From: DASZHJ01 sp035604335
GTDB lineage: Bacteria > Pseudomonadota > Alphaproteobacteria > ATCC43930 > CGMCC-115725
DNA length: 64,000 nucleotides
Direction: 5' to 3'
Assembly: GCA_035604335.1 (NCBI GenBank)
Contig: DATNIT010000284.1
Span: 1 to 64,000 of the forward strand
Shown here: piece by piece, positions 38,370 through 48,480 of the stretch
How positions within the stretch are numbered: the first letter of the stretch is position 1
Layout: each line of letters starts with the position of its first letter
Notes under the pieces: generated by a model
What the model was told of the DNA's origin: nothing
Seen by the model: only the letters and a program-made list of their open reading frames with translations
Database searches by the model: none
Program-made: the position numbers and the translations under genes

Positions 38370-39191
38370 CTAAGTGTCGAGCATTTTCCGCACGTCCGCG
38401 ATGGCCATCATGTCGCGCATCCACGCGAACGAGCCTTGCTCCTTCATGGCGCGCCCGGCCTTGACGAACGCCGCGAGCGCGAGGCGGGAGAGCGCGCCGC
38501 CGACGCTGATCCGCTTGGCGCCGGCCTCGCCGAGCTGCGTCAGCGTGATGTCGGGATCGAGCCAACCGGTGACCACGTTGACCGGCCGGCTCACGGCGCG
38601 CACGACCTCGCGCACCTCGTCCAGGTTGCGCAGGCCCGGCGCGTAGAGCACGTCCGCGCCGGCCGCCTCGTAGGCCTGCAGCCGGCGGATGGTATCGGCC
38701 ATGTCCGTGCGCCCGTGCAGCAGGTTCTCCGCCCGGGCCGTCAGCAGGAACGGCACCGGCAAGGCGTGCGAGACTTTCGCCGACGCGCGCACGCGCGCGA
38801 CCGCGAGGTCGAAATCGTAGATCGGGCTCTTCCGGTCGCCGCTGTAGTCCTCGATCGAGCCGCCGACCGCGCCCGCCTCGGCGGCGAGCCGGATCGTCTC
38901 GGCGGCCGCCTCGGGCTCGTGCGCGAAACAGTTCTCGAGATCGGCGTTGACCGGGAGATCCGTCGCCTCGGCGATCACCCGGCAGTTGGCGATCACTTCG
39001 TCGCGGCTCACCGTACTATCGGCGCGGCCGAGCATGTTGGCGAGCCCCAGGCTAGTGGTGGCGAGCGCCTCGAAACCCAGCGCCGTCAGCAGCCTTGCGG
39101 TGCCGGCCTCCCAGGGATTGGGGATGATGAAGGCGCCGCGCCGCTCGTGCAGCGCGCGGAACGCCGCCGCTTTCTCCGCTTGGGTGCGCAT
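38370..39191 (-). CDS. Isocitrate lyase / PEP mutase family protein
   Basis: A 273-residue TIM-barrel enzyme of the ICL/PEPM superfamily. Visible features are GAFIIPNPWEAGTARLL, DLPVNADLENCFA (the Mg-binding Asp region), GGSIEDYSG and the barrel closure ISVGGALSRLA. It is closer to the uncharacterised small carboxyvinyl-phosphonate/oxaloacetate-hydrolase-like group than to true isocitrate lyase, lacking the KKCGH loop. Substrate unknown. GAGGAG lies before the ATG. The LysR gene is divergent 105 bases away. Confidence 0.82.
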   Translation of the reverse strand: MRTQAEKAAAFRALHERRGAFIIPNPWEAGTARLLTALGFEALATTSLGLANMLGRADSTVSRDEVIANCRVIAEATDLPVNADLENCFAHEPEAAAETIRLAAEAGAVGGSIEDYSGDRKSPIYDFDLAVARVRASAKVSHALPVPFLLTARAENLLHGRTDMADTIRRLQAYEAAGADVLYAPGLRNLDEVREVVRAVSRPVNVVTGWLDPDITLTQLGEAGAKRISVGGALSRLALAAFVKAGRAMKEQGSFAWMRDMMAIADVRKMLDT

Positions 39192-39296
39192 GTCGGTTTC
39201 TCCTCGATCAGTTGACCTCAGAGCCGGGAGTCTCGGCTTGGCGCTTTCCTTTGTCTAATGCATAGTTTTTCTTTGAAGCATCAGGAAAGCTGATCG

Positions 39297-40208
39297 ATGG
39301 ACATCGAGGGCATCCGCACCTTCCTCGCGATCGCCGAGCTCGGCGGCTTCACCCGCGCCGGCCGGCGGCTGCACCGCTCGCAACCGGCGATCAGCCGGCG
39401 TCTCGGAATTCTCGAGCATGAGCTCGGTGCGCCGATGTTCGAGCGCTTGCGCGGCCGCGTGCGTCTGACCGAGGCGGGTCGCGTCTTCTTGCCTCACGCG
39501 GAGGCGGCGTTGGCGTCGCTGAGAGACGGACAGGAGGCCGTGCGCGGTTTGCAGGCGGGCCTCGAGGGCGCGGTCTCGCTCGCGTTGGTCGGCACGCTCG
39601 CCGATACGCGCATCGTCGACACGCTCCGCGCGTTCGCGGCGCGCTCGAAGGGCGTGCGGCTCGAGCTCCGCACGGCCTCGAGCCGAGAGGTCAGCGACCT
39701 CGTCCACCGCGGCGAGGCGACGCTGGGCCTGCGCTATTTCAACAGCGATCGGTCGGAGCTGGTCTCGCTCGAAGCCGGCAGCGAGGCAATGCTCGTGGTG
39801 GCGGCGCCCGGACATCGCCTGGCGGCCCGCCGCGTGAGCCGGGCGCGCCAATTGGCGGGCGAGCGCTGGATCGGCTTTCCGCCGACGCCTGGCGAGCGGG
39901 ATTCCGGCCAAGTCCTGACGCGGCAGCTCATCCGCGCGGGGCTCGAGGGGGCGGATGTCACGTTGATCGACAGCCTCACGGCGCAGAAACGTCTGGCACA
40001 GGCAGGTTTCGGGTTGGCGCTGGTGCCGGAGAGCAGCGTCCGTGACGAGCTACGCCAGGGTGCGCTGGTGGCGCTGGATATTCCCGCGATGCGCACCACC
40101 ATTCCGATCAGCGCCGTTCACCGGCGCAACGGCTATCTCAGCCCAGCCGCCAAGGCGTTGCTGGCGCTATTGACCGGCGCGACACCGCGGCCGAAGGTGC
40201 GCCGCTGA
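39297..40208 (+). CDS. LysR-family transcriptional regulator
   Basis: A 303-residue regulator. The N-terminal winged helix (residues 1-60) has the LysR pattern FLAIAELGGFTRAGRRLHRSQPAISRRL (motifs GGFTRAGRRLH and SQPAISRRL), followed by a substrate-binding domain with SLALVGTLADTRIVDTL. AGGAAAG precedes the ATG. It is divergent from the PEP-mutase-family gene, which it probably controls together with the acyl-CoA dehydrogenase; that link is inference from position. Confidence 0.9.
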   Translation: MDIEGIRTFLAIAELGGFTRAGRRLHRSQPAISRRLGILEHELGAPMFERLRGRVRLTEAGRVFLPHAEAALASLRDGQEAVRGLQAGLEGAVSLALVGTLADTRIVDTLRAFAARSKGVRLELRTASSREVSDLVHRGEATLGLRYFNSDRSELVSLEAGSEAMLVVAAPGHRLAARRVSRARQLAGERWIGFPPTPGERDSGQVLTRQLIRAGLEGADVTLIDSLTAQKRLAQAGFGLALVPESSVRDELRQGALVALDIPAMRTTIPISAVHRRNGYLSPAAKALLALLTGATPRPKVRR

Positions 40209-40242
40209 AGGGGAGATTGTGTCCGGGCTCGGGGGCTTAGAG

Positions 40243-40698
40243 ATGAAGCGGCGCCATTTCATGTCACGTCTCGGCGCGGCAGTGATGTGGCCGCTGACGG
40301 TGGGCACGGTAATTTGTGCGAGCGGAATCACCGCGGCGGAAGTCTCGCCAACTTCGAAGCCGGGCCAGAGTGGTCTCCATCGGATGCTCCATATCCGCGC
40401 GATCGTCGGCAAAGAGAAGCGCGTCTATGGTCATCTCCGGCTGTCGCGGGGCTGCGTCGAAGGGCCGCTCCCTGATATGACCATCACCAAGCCGCCGGCT
40501 ATCGGCACGCTGAGCGTGCGAACCGAGGTCGTGACACTCACAGACCCGAATTTTGGCAAGTGCGGCCCCGGTCATTCCGGAGATGGCGTCGTCGTCTACT
40601 ACAAGGCGACAGCCGCCGGGCAGGACGCGTTTGAATATCAAATGTCGTCGCCCGGACTCCCCACGACGACCTGGACAGTGGGTGTCGAGGTTCGCTGA
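40243..40698 (+). CDS. Small Tat-exported protein of unknown function
   Basis: A 151-residue protein with a twin-arginine signal (KRRHFMSRLGAAVMWPL) ending about residue 34. The mature part is a compact beta-rich domain with two Cys (SRGCVEG and FGKCGPGHSG) that could form a disulfide, and a final strand (TTTWTVGVEVR). No named family was recognised. The pattern PPAIGTLSVRTE followed by GDGVVVYYKATAAGQDAFEY resembles Ig-like extracellular repeats. It converges on macB. Confidence 0.6.
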   Translation: MKRRHFMSRLGAAVMWPLTVGTVICASGITAAEVSPTSKPGQSGLHRMLHIRAIVGKEKRVYGHLRLSRGCVEGPLPDMTITKPPAIGTLSVRTEVVTLTDPNFGKCGPGHSGDGVVVYYKATAAGQDAFEYQMSSPGLPTTTWTVGVEVR

Positions 40699-40758
40699 AA
40701 CTGGACGCCTGCGGCGCGCGCGACGAAACGCGGGGGGCGGTCGACGTCAGGCGGCGTC

Positions 40759-42894
40759 TCACTCGTAGCGCAGCGCCTCGATGGGATCGAGGTGCGCGGC
40801 CTTGCGCGCGGGGTAATAGCCGAAGAACACGCCGACCGCGGCAGCGAACAGGAAGCCGCCGGCGATCGCCGCCGGGGAGAACGGGGCGGGCCAGCCGAAG
40901 ACGATCGAGATGCCCGCGGAGACCGCGATGCCCATGACGATACCCGCGAGGCCGCCGCTCACGCTCAGGAACACCGCCTCGGCGAGGAATTGCAGGAGCA
41001 CGTGCAGGCGGCGCGCGCCGATTGCCATTCGAAGGCCGATCTCCCGCGTCCGCTCGGTGACCGAGACGAGCAGGATGTTCATGATTCCGATGCCGCCGAC
41101 CAGGAGCGAGATCGAGGCCACCGCGGCGAGCAGGAGCGCCATGATGCGGCTGCTGCTTTCGGCCGTCTCGGCGAACTGGCTCAGGTTGCGGACGTCGAAA
41201 TCCTTGAGCTGGCCGGGCTTGATTCGATGCCGGCGGGTCAATGTCTCGGTCGCCTGGCGAATGGCCGTCTGCACCTGGTCAGAGCTCACCGCTTGGACGT
41301 AAATTTGGTTCGCGAAACCCGTCAGCCGTGCCTGCAGATTGTAGGGATTGGGCGGCGGCAGATAGGCCCAATTGAGGGGCGTCTGCTGCTGGCTGGGCGC
41401 CGCGACGCCGAGCACTTTCCGCTCGGCGGTCGTGAACGGCGCCATGACCAGGTCGTCCTGATCCTGGCCGAAGGGCGATTGACCCTTGGCGGCGAGGACG
41501 CCGATCACCCTGAGCGGCACGCTCTTGACCTGGATGAAGGCGCCGACCGGATTTTCGGTGGGGTCGAAAAGCTGACGATAGACCGTTTGCCCAATGACGA
41601 CGACGAGATCCGCCTTGCTCTCGTCCTCGGACGTGATGGCCCGGCCGACGGCGATGCGCCAATTGGTGATCGGCGGGTAATTCGCGCTGACGCCCTGAAT
41701 GTTCGTGGTCCAGTTCTGATTTCCGTACTGGATCTGTCCCTGCTGGCGGATCAGGTAGCCGGTCTGGGCCACCGCGGGATCCTCGCGGCGGATCGCGCGC
41801 GCGTCCTCGACCGTGAGGGTGCTGGCGCTGCCGAATCCCCCACGGGCACCGCCCGAGGTGAGCGCGCCCGGCAAAATCACGACAAGGTTGGTGCCGAGGC
41901 TCTCGATCTGCTTGCGCACGGCCTGGTTGGCGCCCTGGCCGACGGCCACCATCACGATGAGCGCGGCGACGCCGATGAAAACGCCGAGCATGGTGAGCGC
42001 CGAGCGCATCTTGTTGCGCCCGATTGCTTGGGCCGCGGCGGCTATGGTCATTAGCCCGAAAGGCCAGAAACTTCCGTTGGGGATCACTGAAGCGGCGCGC
42101 GCCTCGGGCGGGTGACGTCGCAGACCGCTCTCTTTGGCCGCGCTCGGCGCGGTCGCCGCTTGCTCCGGCTTCGAGACCCGCTCGTCGGAGACGATCTGGC
42201 CGTCGCGCATGGTCACGATGCGGTCCGCGAAGGCCGCGATGTCGGCTTCGTGGGTGACGACGACGATGGTGACGCCCTGCTCGCGGTTGAGCTTGACGAG
42301 CGTATCCATGATCTCGTGGGACGTCCGGGTATCGAGATTGCCGGTGGGCTCGTCGGCGAGCAGCAGGCTCGGCGCGTTGATCAGCGCCCGCGCGATGGCG
42401 ACGCGTTGCTGCTGGCCGCCGGAGAGCTGGCCCGGCGTGTTGCGCTCGCGCTCGCCGAGGCCGAGCAGGCTCAGCGCCACCCGCGCCCGCTCCAAACGCG
42501 CGGCGCGGCGCGCGGGTCCCGAGGCGGCGTAGTAGAGCGGCAGCCCGACATTCTCGATGGCGCTGGTGCGCGCAAGAAGATTGAAGCTCTGGAACACGAA
42601 GCCGAGGCGCTCGCTGCGGATGCGCGCGAGGTCGGGCTCGCGCAGTACCGCCGCGTCGACGCCCTCGAAGAAATAATGTCCGCTGGTGGGACGGTCGAGG
42701 CAGCCGAGGATGGACATGAGCGTCGACTTGCCGGAGCCCGACGATCCCATGATGGCGACGAACTCGCCGGGCTCGACCACCAGGTCGACGCCGCGGAGCG
42801 CATGCACCTCAACGTCGCCGATGACGAAGGTCCGCGTCACGTTCTCGAGTTTGAGAACGGCGCCCTTTATGTCGACTGTCTGGCTGCCGTCCAC
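40759..42894 (-). CDS. macB: MacB-type ABC exporter, fused ATPase and permease
   Basis: A 711-residue protein. Residues about 1-250 form the ATPase (Walker A GSSGSGKST, signature LSGGQQQR, Walker B LLLADEPTGNLD). After a linker come the first transmembrane helix, a periplasmic MacB_PCD domain and an FtsX-type C-terminal domain with three helices. MacB works with MacA and an outer-membrane channel to export peptides, lipids or drugs. It is longer than E. coli MacB (648), largely in the linker. It follows macA by seven bases; no TolC gene is in the window. Confidence 0.92.
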   Translation of the reverse strand: MDGSQTVDIKGAVLKLENVTRTFVIGDVEVHALRGVDLVVEPGEFVAIMGSSGSGKSTLMSILGCLDRPTSGHYFFEGVDAAVLREPDLARIRSERLGFVFQSFNLLARTSAIENVGLPLYYAASGPARRAARLERARVALSLLGLGERERNTPGQLSGGQQQRVAIARALINAPSLLLADEPTGNLDTRTSHEIMDTLVKLNREQGVTIVVVTHEADIAAFADRIVTMRDGQIVSDERVSKPEQAATAPSAAKESGLRRHPPEARAASVIPNGSFWPFGLMTIAAAAQAIGRNKMRSALTMLGVFIGVAALIVMVAVGQGANQAVRKQIESLGTNLVVILPGALTSGGARGGFGSASTLTVEDARAIRREDPAVAQTGYLIRQQGQIQYGNQNWTTNIQGVSANYPPITNWRIAVGRAITSEDESKADLVVVIGQTVYRQLFDPTENPVGAFIQVKSVPLRVIGVLAAKGQSPFGQDQDDLVMAPFTTAERKVLGVAAPSQQQTPLNWAYLPPPNPYNLQARLTGFANQIYVQAVSSDQVQTAIRQATETLTRRHRIKPGQLKDFDVRNLSQFAETAESSSRIMALLLAAVASISLLVGGIGIMNILLVSVTERTREIGLRMAIGARRLHVLLQFLAEAVFLSVSGGLAGIVMGIAVSAGISIVFGWPAPFSPAAIAGGFLFAAAVGVFFGYYPARKAAHLDPIEALRYE

Positions 42895-42901
42895 CTGAGC
42901 C

Positions 42902-44194
42902 TCAGAACCGCGGCAGCGGCACGGACCCGCCGCCGGTATCGCGTTGCTCGGAGACGATGACCTGATCTCCGGGATTGAGGTCTCCCTTCACGATCTCGGT
43001 GAAATTCTCGTCCTCGAGCCCGACCACCACCGAGAGCGCGATCGGCTGGCCGTCGCGCAGCACCCAGAGACGGGACTCGTCGCTGGCGTTCGCGGACGTG
43101 CCCGTGCCCGCCGGCGCAACCGTTCCGGACGGACCGGCACTCGCGAGTCCGCCGGGAGTATATCGAAGCGCCTGATTGGGCACGCGCACCACATCGTTTC
43201 TCTGGTCGACGATGACGCGCGTGGAGGCGGTCATGCCCGGCTTCAGCGCGAGCTCGCGGTTATCGGTGCCGATCACCGCATCGTAGGTGACGACGTTCTG
43301 CACCGTCTGCGGCGACTGGCGGACCTGGGTGACGGTGCCCTCGAAAGTCCGCTTGGGGAAGGCATCGACGGTGAAGGTGGCCTTGTCGCCCTGCTCGATG
43401 CCGCCGATGTCGCTTTCGCTGACATTGGTGTCGACCTGCATCTTCGTGAGGTCCGTGGCGATCAGGAACAGGGTCGGCGTTTGGAAGCTGGCGGCGACGG
43501 TCTGCCCTTGAGTGACATTGCGGGAGACGACCGTGCCGTCCACGGGCGACACGATGTTGGTGTAGCCGAGATTGACCAATGCCGCGTCGAGCTCCGCTTG
43601 GCGTTGCTCGATCGTCGCTGCATCCAGGTCGATCTGGGCCTGGGCCTGGTCGTAGGCGTTTTTCGCGATGTCGGCGGCGTCCTTGGAGACGGACTCGCGC
43701 TCGACCAGCCACCGATTGCGCTCGTAGTTGAGTTTCGTGTAGGCGAGATTCGCCTTGTCCTTGTCGAGCTGGGCCTTCGACACTCCCAGCACGGCCTTGT
43801 CCTGGTTGACCACCATCTGGTACGGGCGCGGATCGATCTCGGCGCAGATTTGTCCCGCCTTCACCTCGGTGTTGAAATCGCAATGCAGCTGCTGAATGAC
43901 GCCGGACACGTAGCTCCCGACGATGATGGTGAGTTCGGGATTGACGGTGCCGGTCGAGGTTACCGCACGCGCGATGGCGCCCCGCGTTGCCGGCGCGGTG
44001 ACGTAATGAACCGTCTCGGTGCCCCGCATGTCCCACCACGCCACGCCGATCGCTGCCGCCAACAGGGCGAGGAGACCGGCGGCAAGCCAGCGACGGCGTG
44101 CACGCGCGGGATGCGCATGCGGCGGCGCTTTGGTCTCGGAAGACGGCGGCAGTGCCTGCCGCGGCGGGGGTGAGGTGACAACCTGATCGTTCAC
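42902..44194 (-). CDS. macA: MacA-like periplasmic adaptor protein
   Basis: A 430-residue membrane-fusion protein. A short Pro-rich cytoplasmic tail and one helix (WLAAGLLALLAAAIGVAWW) are followed by the biotin-lipoyl-like domain, a long alpha-hairpin (KANLAYTKLNYERNRWL) and beta-barrel domains (NIVSPVDGTVVSRNVTQGQTV). The GTG start was chosen because AGGAG lies nine bases upstream; the longer ATG start lacks one. It pairs with the MacB downstream. Confidence 0.9.
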   Translation of the reverse strand: MNDQVVTSPPPRQALPPSSETKAPPHAHPARARRRWLAAGLLALLAAAIGVAWWDMRGTETVHYVTAPATRGAIARAVTSTGTVNPELTIIVGSYVSGVIQQLHCDFNTEVKAGQICAEIDPRPYQMVVNQDKAVLGVSKAQLDKDKANLAYTKLNYERNRWLVERESVSKDAADIAKNAYDQAQAQIDLDAATIEQRQAELDAALVNLGYTNIVSPVDGTVVSRNVTQGQTVAASFQTPTLFLIATDLTKMQVDTNVSESDIGGIEQGDKATFTVDAFPKRTFEGTVTQVRQSPQTVQNVVTYDAVIGTDNRELALKPGMTASTRVIVDQRNDVVRVPNQALRYTPGGLASAGPSGTVAPAGTGTSANASDESRLWVLRDGQPIALSVVVGLEDENFTEIVKGDLNPGDQVIVSEQRDTGGGSVPLPRF

Positions 44195-44352
44195 GGGACG
44201 AGGCTCCTGACGGCCAGGCTGAATGGTGCCGCAGGAAGCGCCGGAAGCCATTGATCTGCCTCAAGGACGCGGAGCCCTCTATGCCCCCGTTGTCCGGGGG
44301 GTTATTTGGCGGGAAAATCAGCGCCGTGCGGCAAAAATGTACTGGTCAGGGC

Positions 44353-44382
44353 TTGACCTCGCCGATAGGGTGACGACTTAAT
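44353..44382 (+). promoter_or_regulatory. Likely promoter of the SUF operon
   Basis: TTGACC followed after 18 bases by CTTAAT, 42 bases before the regulator's ATG. Just downstream are CCGAAAT and CCGGAAAT with CCGAATT between them, candidate repeats for the Rrf2-family regulator encoded first in the operon. The operator is inference. Confidence 0.4.
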
Positions 44383-44424
44383 GTGTACCGAAATGGTCCG
44401 AATTCCGGAAATCGCACTACGGCC

Positions 44425-44895
44425 ATGATCATCCTGAGCAAGCTTGCAGACTACGGCGTCATCGTTGCGTCCGAGCTGGCCGCCGAGCCCGAGAGGCAGG
44501 TGACGGCGGGGCAGTTGGCGGCAACGACCCGGCTGCCACAAGCCACGGTCGCCAAGGTGCTGAAGGCTCTCGCGCACGCGGGCATCGTCGCGGGCGCCCG
44601 GGGTGCCGCGGGGGGCTATCGCTTGGCGAAGAGCGCCGACGCGGTCTCGGTTGCGTCCGTCGTGGCCGCAATCGACGGCGCCATCGGCATCACCCAGTGC
44701 ACGTCCCATTCCGCGACGGCCAAGACCGGCACCTGCGAGCGCACGCATTTCTGTCCGACGCGGCCGCATTGGCAGCGCATCAACATGGCCGTCAGCACCG
44801 CGCTCTCGGCGGTGACGCTCGCGGACATGGTGGCCGACCGCTCGCGCTTCCTGCCGCGTCCTGTACGTCCCACCGGAGAGCCCGCCACGCCATGA
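44425..44895 (+). CDS. SUF operon Rrf2-family regulator
   Basis: A 156-residue Rrf2/IscR-like winged-helix regulator with the SUF-type N-terminus MIILSKLADYGVIVA and DNA-binding motif RLPQATVAKVLKALAHAGI. Three Cys (92, 104, 110) in the C-terminal half are positioned to bind an iron-sulfur cluster, so it probably senses Fe-S status and controls this operon. Its stop overlaps the sufB start (ATGA). An earlier in-frame ATG adds residues outside the family pattern. Confidence 0.87.
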   Translation: MIILSKLADYGVIVASELAAEPERQVTAGQLAATTRLPQATVAKVLKALAHAGIVAGARGAAGGYRLAKSADAVSVASVVAAIDGAIGITQCTSHSATAKTGTCERTHFCPTRPHWQRINMAVSTALSAVTLADMVADRSRFLPRPVRPTGEPATP

Positions 44896-46346
44896 GCTCG
44901 AACCTTGACAGCCTCGATACCGTCCGCGCGGTCACCACCGAGGGCTACAAGTACGGCTTCGTCACGGACATCGAGGCCGAGGAGGCGCCGCCCGGCCTCA
45001 ACGAGGGGACTGTGGCGTTCATTTCCGCCAAGAAGGGCGAGCCGCAGTGGCTGCTCGACTGGCGGCTGCAGGCGTTTCGCCATTGGCAGACCATGACGTC
45101 GCCGGACTGGGCGAAGCTCCGCATCGCGCCCATCGATTACCAGGCCGCGACCTATTATTCGGCGCCCAAACAGAAGCCCGGGCCGCAATCGCTCGAGGAC
45201 GTCGATCCCGAGCTCCTGAAGACCTACGCCAAGCTCGGCATTCCCCTCCACGAGCGCGCGGCGCTCGCGGGCGTGGCGGTGGACGCGGTGTTCGACAGCG
45301 TCTCGGTCGCCACGACGTTCAAGGAGACGCTGGCGGAGCTCGGCATCATCTTCTGCTCCTTCGGCGAGGCCGTGCGCGAGCATCCCGATCTCGTCCGCAA
45401 GTACCTGGGCACCGTGGTGCCGCAGCGCGACAACTTTTTCGCCGCGCTCAATTCGGCGGTGTTCAGCGACGGCTCCTTCGCCTACATCCCCCCGGGCGTG
45501 CGCTGCCCGATGGAGCTCTCGACCTATTTCCGCATCAATGCCGCCAAGAGCGGCCAGTTCGAGCGCACGCTCCTGGTCGCCGACAAGGGCACCTATGTGA
45601 GCTACCTCGAAGGCTGCACGGCGCCGCAGCGCGACGAGAACCAGCTGCATGCGGCGGTGGTCGAGCTGATCGCGCTCGAAGGCGCCCAGATCAAGTACTC
45701 GACCGTGCAGAATTGGTACCCCGGCGACGCCGAGGGCCGCGGCGGCATCTACAACTTCGTCACCAAGCGCGGCGCCTGCCGCGGCGCCAACTCGAAGATT
45801 TCCTGGACGCAGGTGGAGACCGGCTCCGCCATCACCTGGAAATATCCGAGCTGCATCCTCGAGGGCGACAACTCCGTGGGCGAGTTCTACTCGGTTGCCA
45901 TCACCAATAATCTCCAGCAGGCGGACACCGGCACCAAGATGATCCATCTCGGGCGCAACACGCGCTCGACCATCATCTCCAAGGGTATCTCGGCGGGCCG
46001 CGGGCAGAACACCTATCGCGGCCTCGTCCGCATGCAGCCGAAGGCGCAGAACGCTCGCAACTACACCCAATGCGACTCCCTGCTGATCGGCAAGAAGTGC
46101 GGCGCGCACACCGTGCCCTACATCGAGGTGCGCAATCCAACGGCGCGCGTCGAGCACGAGGCGACGACGTCGAAGATCTCCGATGACCAGCTGTTCTATT
46201 GCCAGCAGCGCGGGCTCTCTGTGGAGGACGCGCTGTCGCTGATCGTCAACGGCTTCTGCAAGGCCGTGCTCAAGGAGCTGCCGATGGAGTTCGCCGTCGA
46301 GGCGCAGAAGCTCCTGGCGGTGAGTCTCGAAGGCAGCGTGGGCTGA
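44892..46346 (+). CDS. sufB: Fe-S cluster assembly scaffold subunit SufB
   Basis: A 484-residue SufB. Family landmarks are YKYGFVTDIE at the N-terminus, KLGIPLHERAALAGVAVDAV, the beta-helix core with YLEGCTAPQRDENQLHAAVVEL (motifs YLEGCTAPQRDENQLH and AVVEL) and NVQ-like WYPGDAEGRGGIYNFVTKRG. The C-terminal YCQQRGLSVEDALSLIVNGF segment is typical. SufB forms SufBC2D, on which clusters are built. Coupled to the regulator upstream. Confidence 0.96.
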   Translation: MSSNLDSLDTVRAVTTEGYKYGFVTDIEAEEAPPGLNEGTVAFISAKKGEPQWLLDWRLQAFRHWQTMTSPDWAKLRIAPIDYQAATYYSAPKQKPGPQSLEDVDPELLKTYAKLGIPLHERAALAGVAVDAVFDSVSVATTFKETLAELGIIFCSFGEAVREHPDLVRKYLGTVVPQRDNFFAALNSAVFSDGSFAYIPPGVRCPMELSTYFRINAAKSGQFERTLLVADKGTYVSYLEGCTAPQRDENQLHAAVVELIALEGAQIKYSTVQNWYPGDAEGRGGIYNFVTKRGACRGANSKISWTQVETGSAITWKYPSCILEGDNSVGEFYSVAITNNLQQADTGTKMIHLGRNTRSTIISKGISAGRGQNTYRGLVRMQPKAQNARNYTQCDSLLIGKKCGAHTVPYIEVRNPTARVEHEATTSKISDDQLFYCQQRGLSVEDALSLIVNGFCKAVLKELPMEFAVEAQKLLAVSLEGSVG

Positions 46347-46378
46347 GCCGCAATACCCTAAGCGAGATCGATCGAAAT

Positions 46379-47146
<768 letters not shown>

Positions 47147-47162
47147 GCGAGCGCCGGACGCG

Positions 47163-48479
47163 ATGACCGCCGCGATCAAGCCGGAGACCGCGCCTTATCT
47201 CGAGGCGTTCCGTAGCCAAGAAGGCAATGCGGACGAGCCCGATTGGCTGCTCGATCGCCGCGCGGCCGCGCTCAAGCAATTCGCGGCGCTGGGATTCCCG
47301 ACTCGGCGCCAGGAACCCTGGCGCTTCACCAACCTGGCGCCGCTCGCCGGCGCTGTGTTTCCGCCGGTGCCTCGCCCCGAGCCCGCGACGCATCGTCTGC
47401 TGCTCGAGCCTTATCTGGTGGGCGGCGCTGCGCATCGGATCGTGCTGATCGACGGCTATGTCGTGCCGGAGCTGTCGCCGATCGGCCGATTGCCCAAGGG
47501 CGTCTGGCTCGGCTCGACCGCTCGCGCGCTGGCCGAGCGCCCTGACCTTGCCGAGGCGGGATTCGACGAGCGGGATGCCAGCTCGGCGCAGCCTTTCGCC
47601 GCGCTCAACGGGGCGTTCTTCGGCGATGGCTTCGTCCTGGCGCTCGCGCCGGGCGCGGTGCTCGAGGCGCCGGTGGAGATCATCCACGTCGGCCGCGCCG
47701 GCGCGCACTCGCTCCATCCGCGGAGCGCGGTGATCGCCGGTGCTGGAAGCCGGGCCATGCTGGTCGAGACCTTCTGCGGCGGTGGGGCCGGCTGGACGAA
47801 TGGCGTGCTGCGGATCGAGCTCGGCGCCGATGCGTCGCTCGATCATGTGCGCGTTCAGGACGAAGCCCTCGATGCCATCCATTTCGGCGCGACCCGCGCG
47901 CGGCTCGCCCGAGGCGCGCGGTACGAAGGCTTCACGCTCACCACGGGAGCGCGGCTGTCACGCCAAGACGTCCACGTGGCGATCGAGGGCGAGGGCGCCC
48001 GGTGCGGCGTCAACGGCGCCTATCTGTTGCGCGGCGAGCAGGAGGCGACGACCGCCACCGTGATCGACCACGCGGCGATCGGCGGGACGACGCGCGAGGT
48101 CTTCAAGGGCGTGATCGAGGATCGTGCGCACGGCGTTTTCCTGGGCCGGATCGCCGTGCGGCCCGGCGCCGACAAGACCGACGCGCATCAGCTCAACCGC
48201 AATCTGCTGTTGAGCCCGCGCGCCGCGGTCGATACCAAGCCCGAGCTCGAGATCCTCGCCGACGACGTCAAGTGCAGCCACGGCGCGACCGTCGGCGATC
48301 TCGACGAAGCCGCGCTGTTCTATCTGCGCTCGCGGGGCATCGACGAGGTAGCGGCCCGCCGGATGCTGATCGAGGCGTTCGCGGCCGACGCCATCGAGGG
48401 CGCGGTCCCCGTGGGTGAGCTGCGGGTGCATCTTCGCCGGCGTCTCGGGGTCTGGCTCGAACAGCGCGGGAGCTCATAG
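47163..48479 (+). CDS. sufD: Fe-S cluster assembly subunit SufD
   Basis: A 438-residue SufD. RRQEPWRFTNLAPL is the typical N-terminal motif, and the C-terminal beta-helix end has KPELEILADDVKCSHGATVGDLDEAALFYLRSRG (motifs KPELEILADDVKCSHGATVG and ALFYLRSRGI). It pairs with SufB in the scaffold. The gap to sufC is 16 bases and the following sufS starts two bases after its stop. Confidence 0.93.
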   Translation: MTAAIKPETAPYLEAFRSQEGNADEPDWLLDRRAAALKQFAALGFPTRRQEPWRFTNLAPLAGAVFPPVPRPEPATHRLLLEPYLVGGAAHRIVLIDGYVVPELSPIGRLPKGVWLGSTARALAERPDLAEAGFDERDASSAQPFAALNGAFFGDGFVLALAPGAVLEAPVEIIHVGRAGAHSLHPRSAVIAGAGSRAMLVETFCGGGAGWTNGVLRIELGADASLDHVRVQDEALDAIHFGATRARLARGARYEGFTLTTGARLSRQDVHVAIEGEGARCGVNGAYLLRGEQEATTATVIDHAAIGGTTREVFKGVIEDRAHGVFLGRIAVRPGADKTDAHQLNRNLLLSPRAAVDTKPELEILADDVKCSHGATVGDLDEAALFYLRSRGIDEVAARRMLIEAFAADAIEGAVPVGELRVHLRRRLGVWLEQRGSS

Positions 48480-48480
48480 C

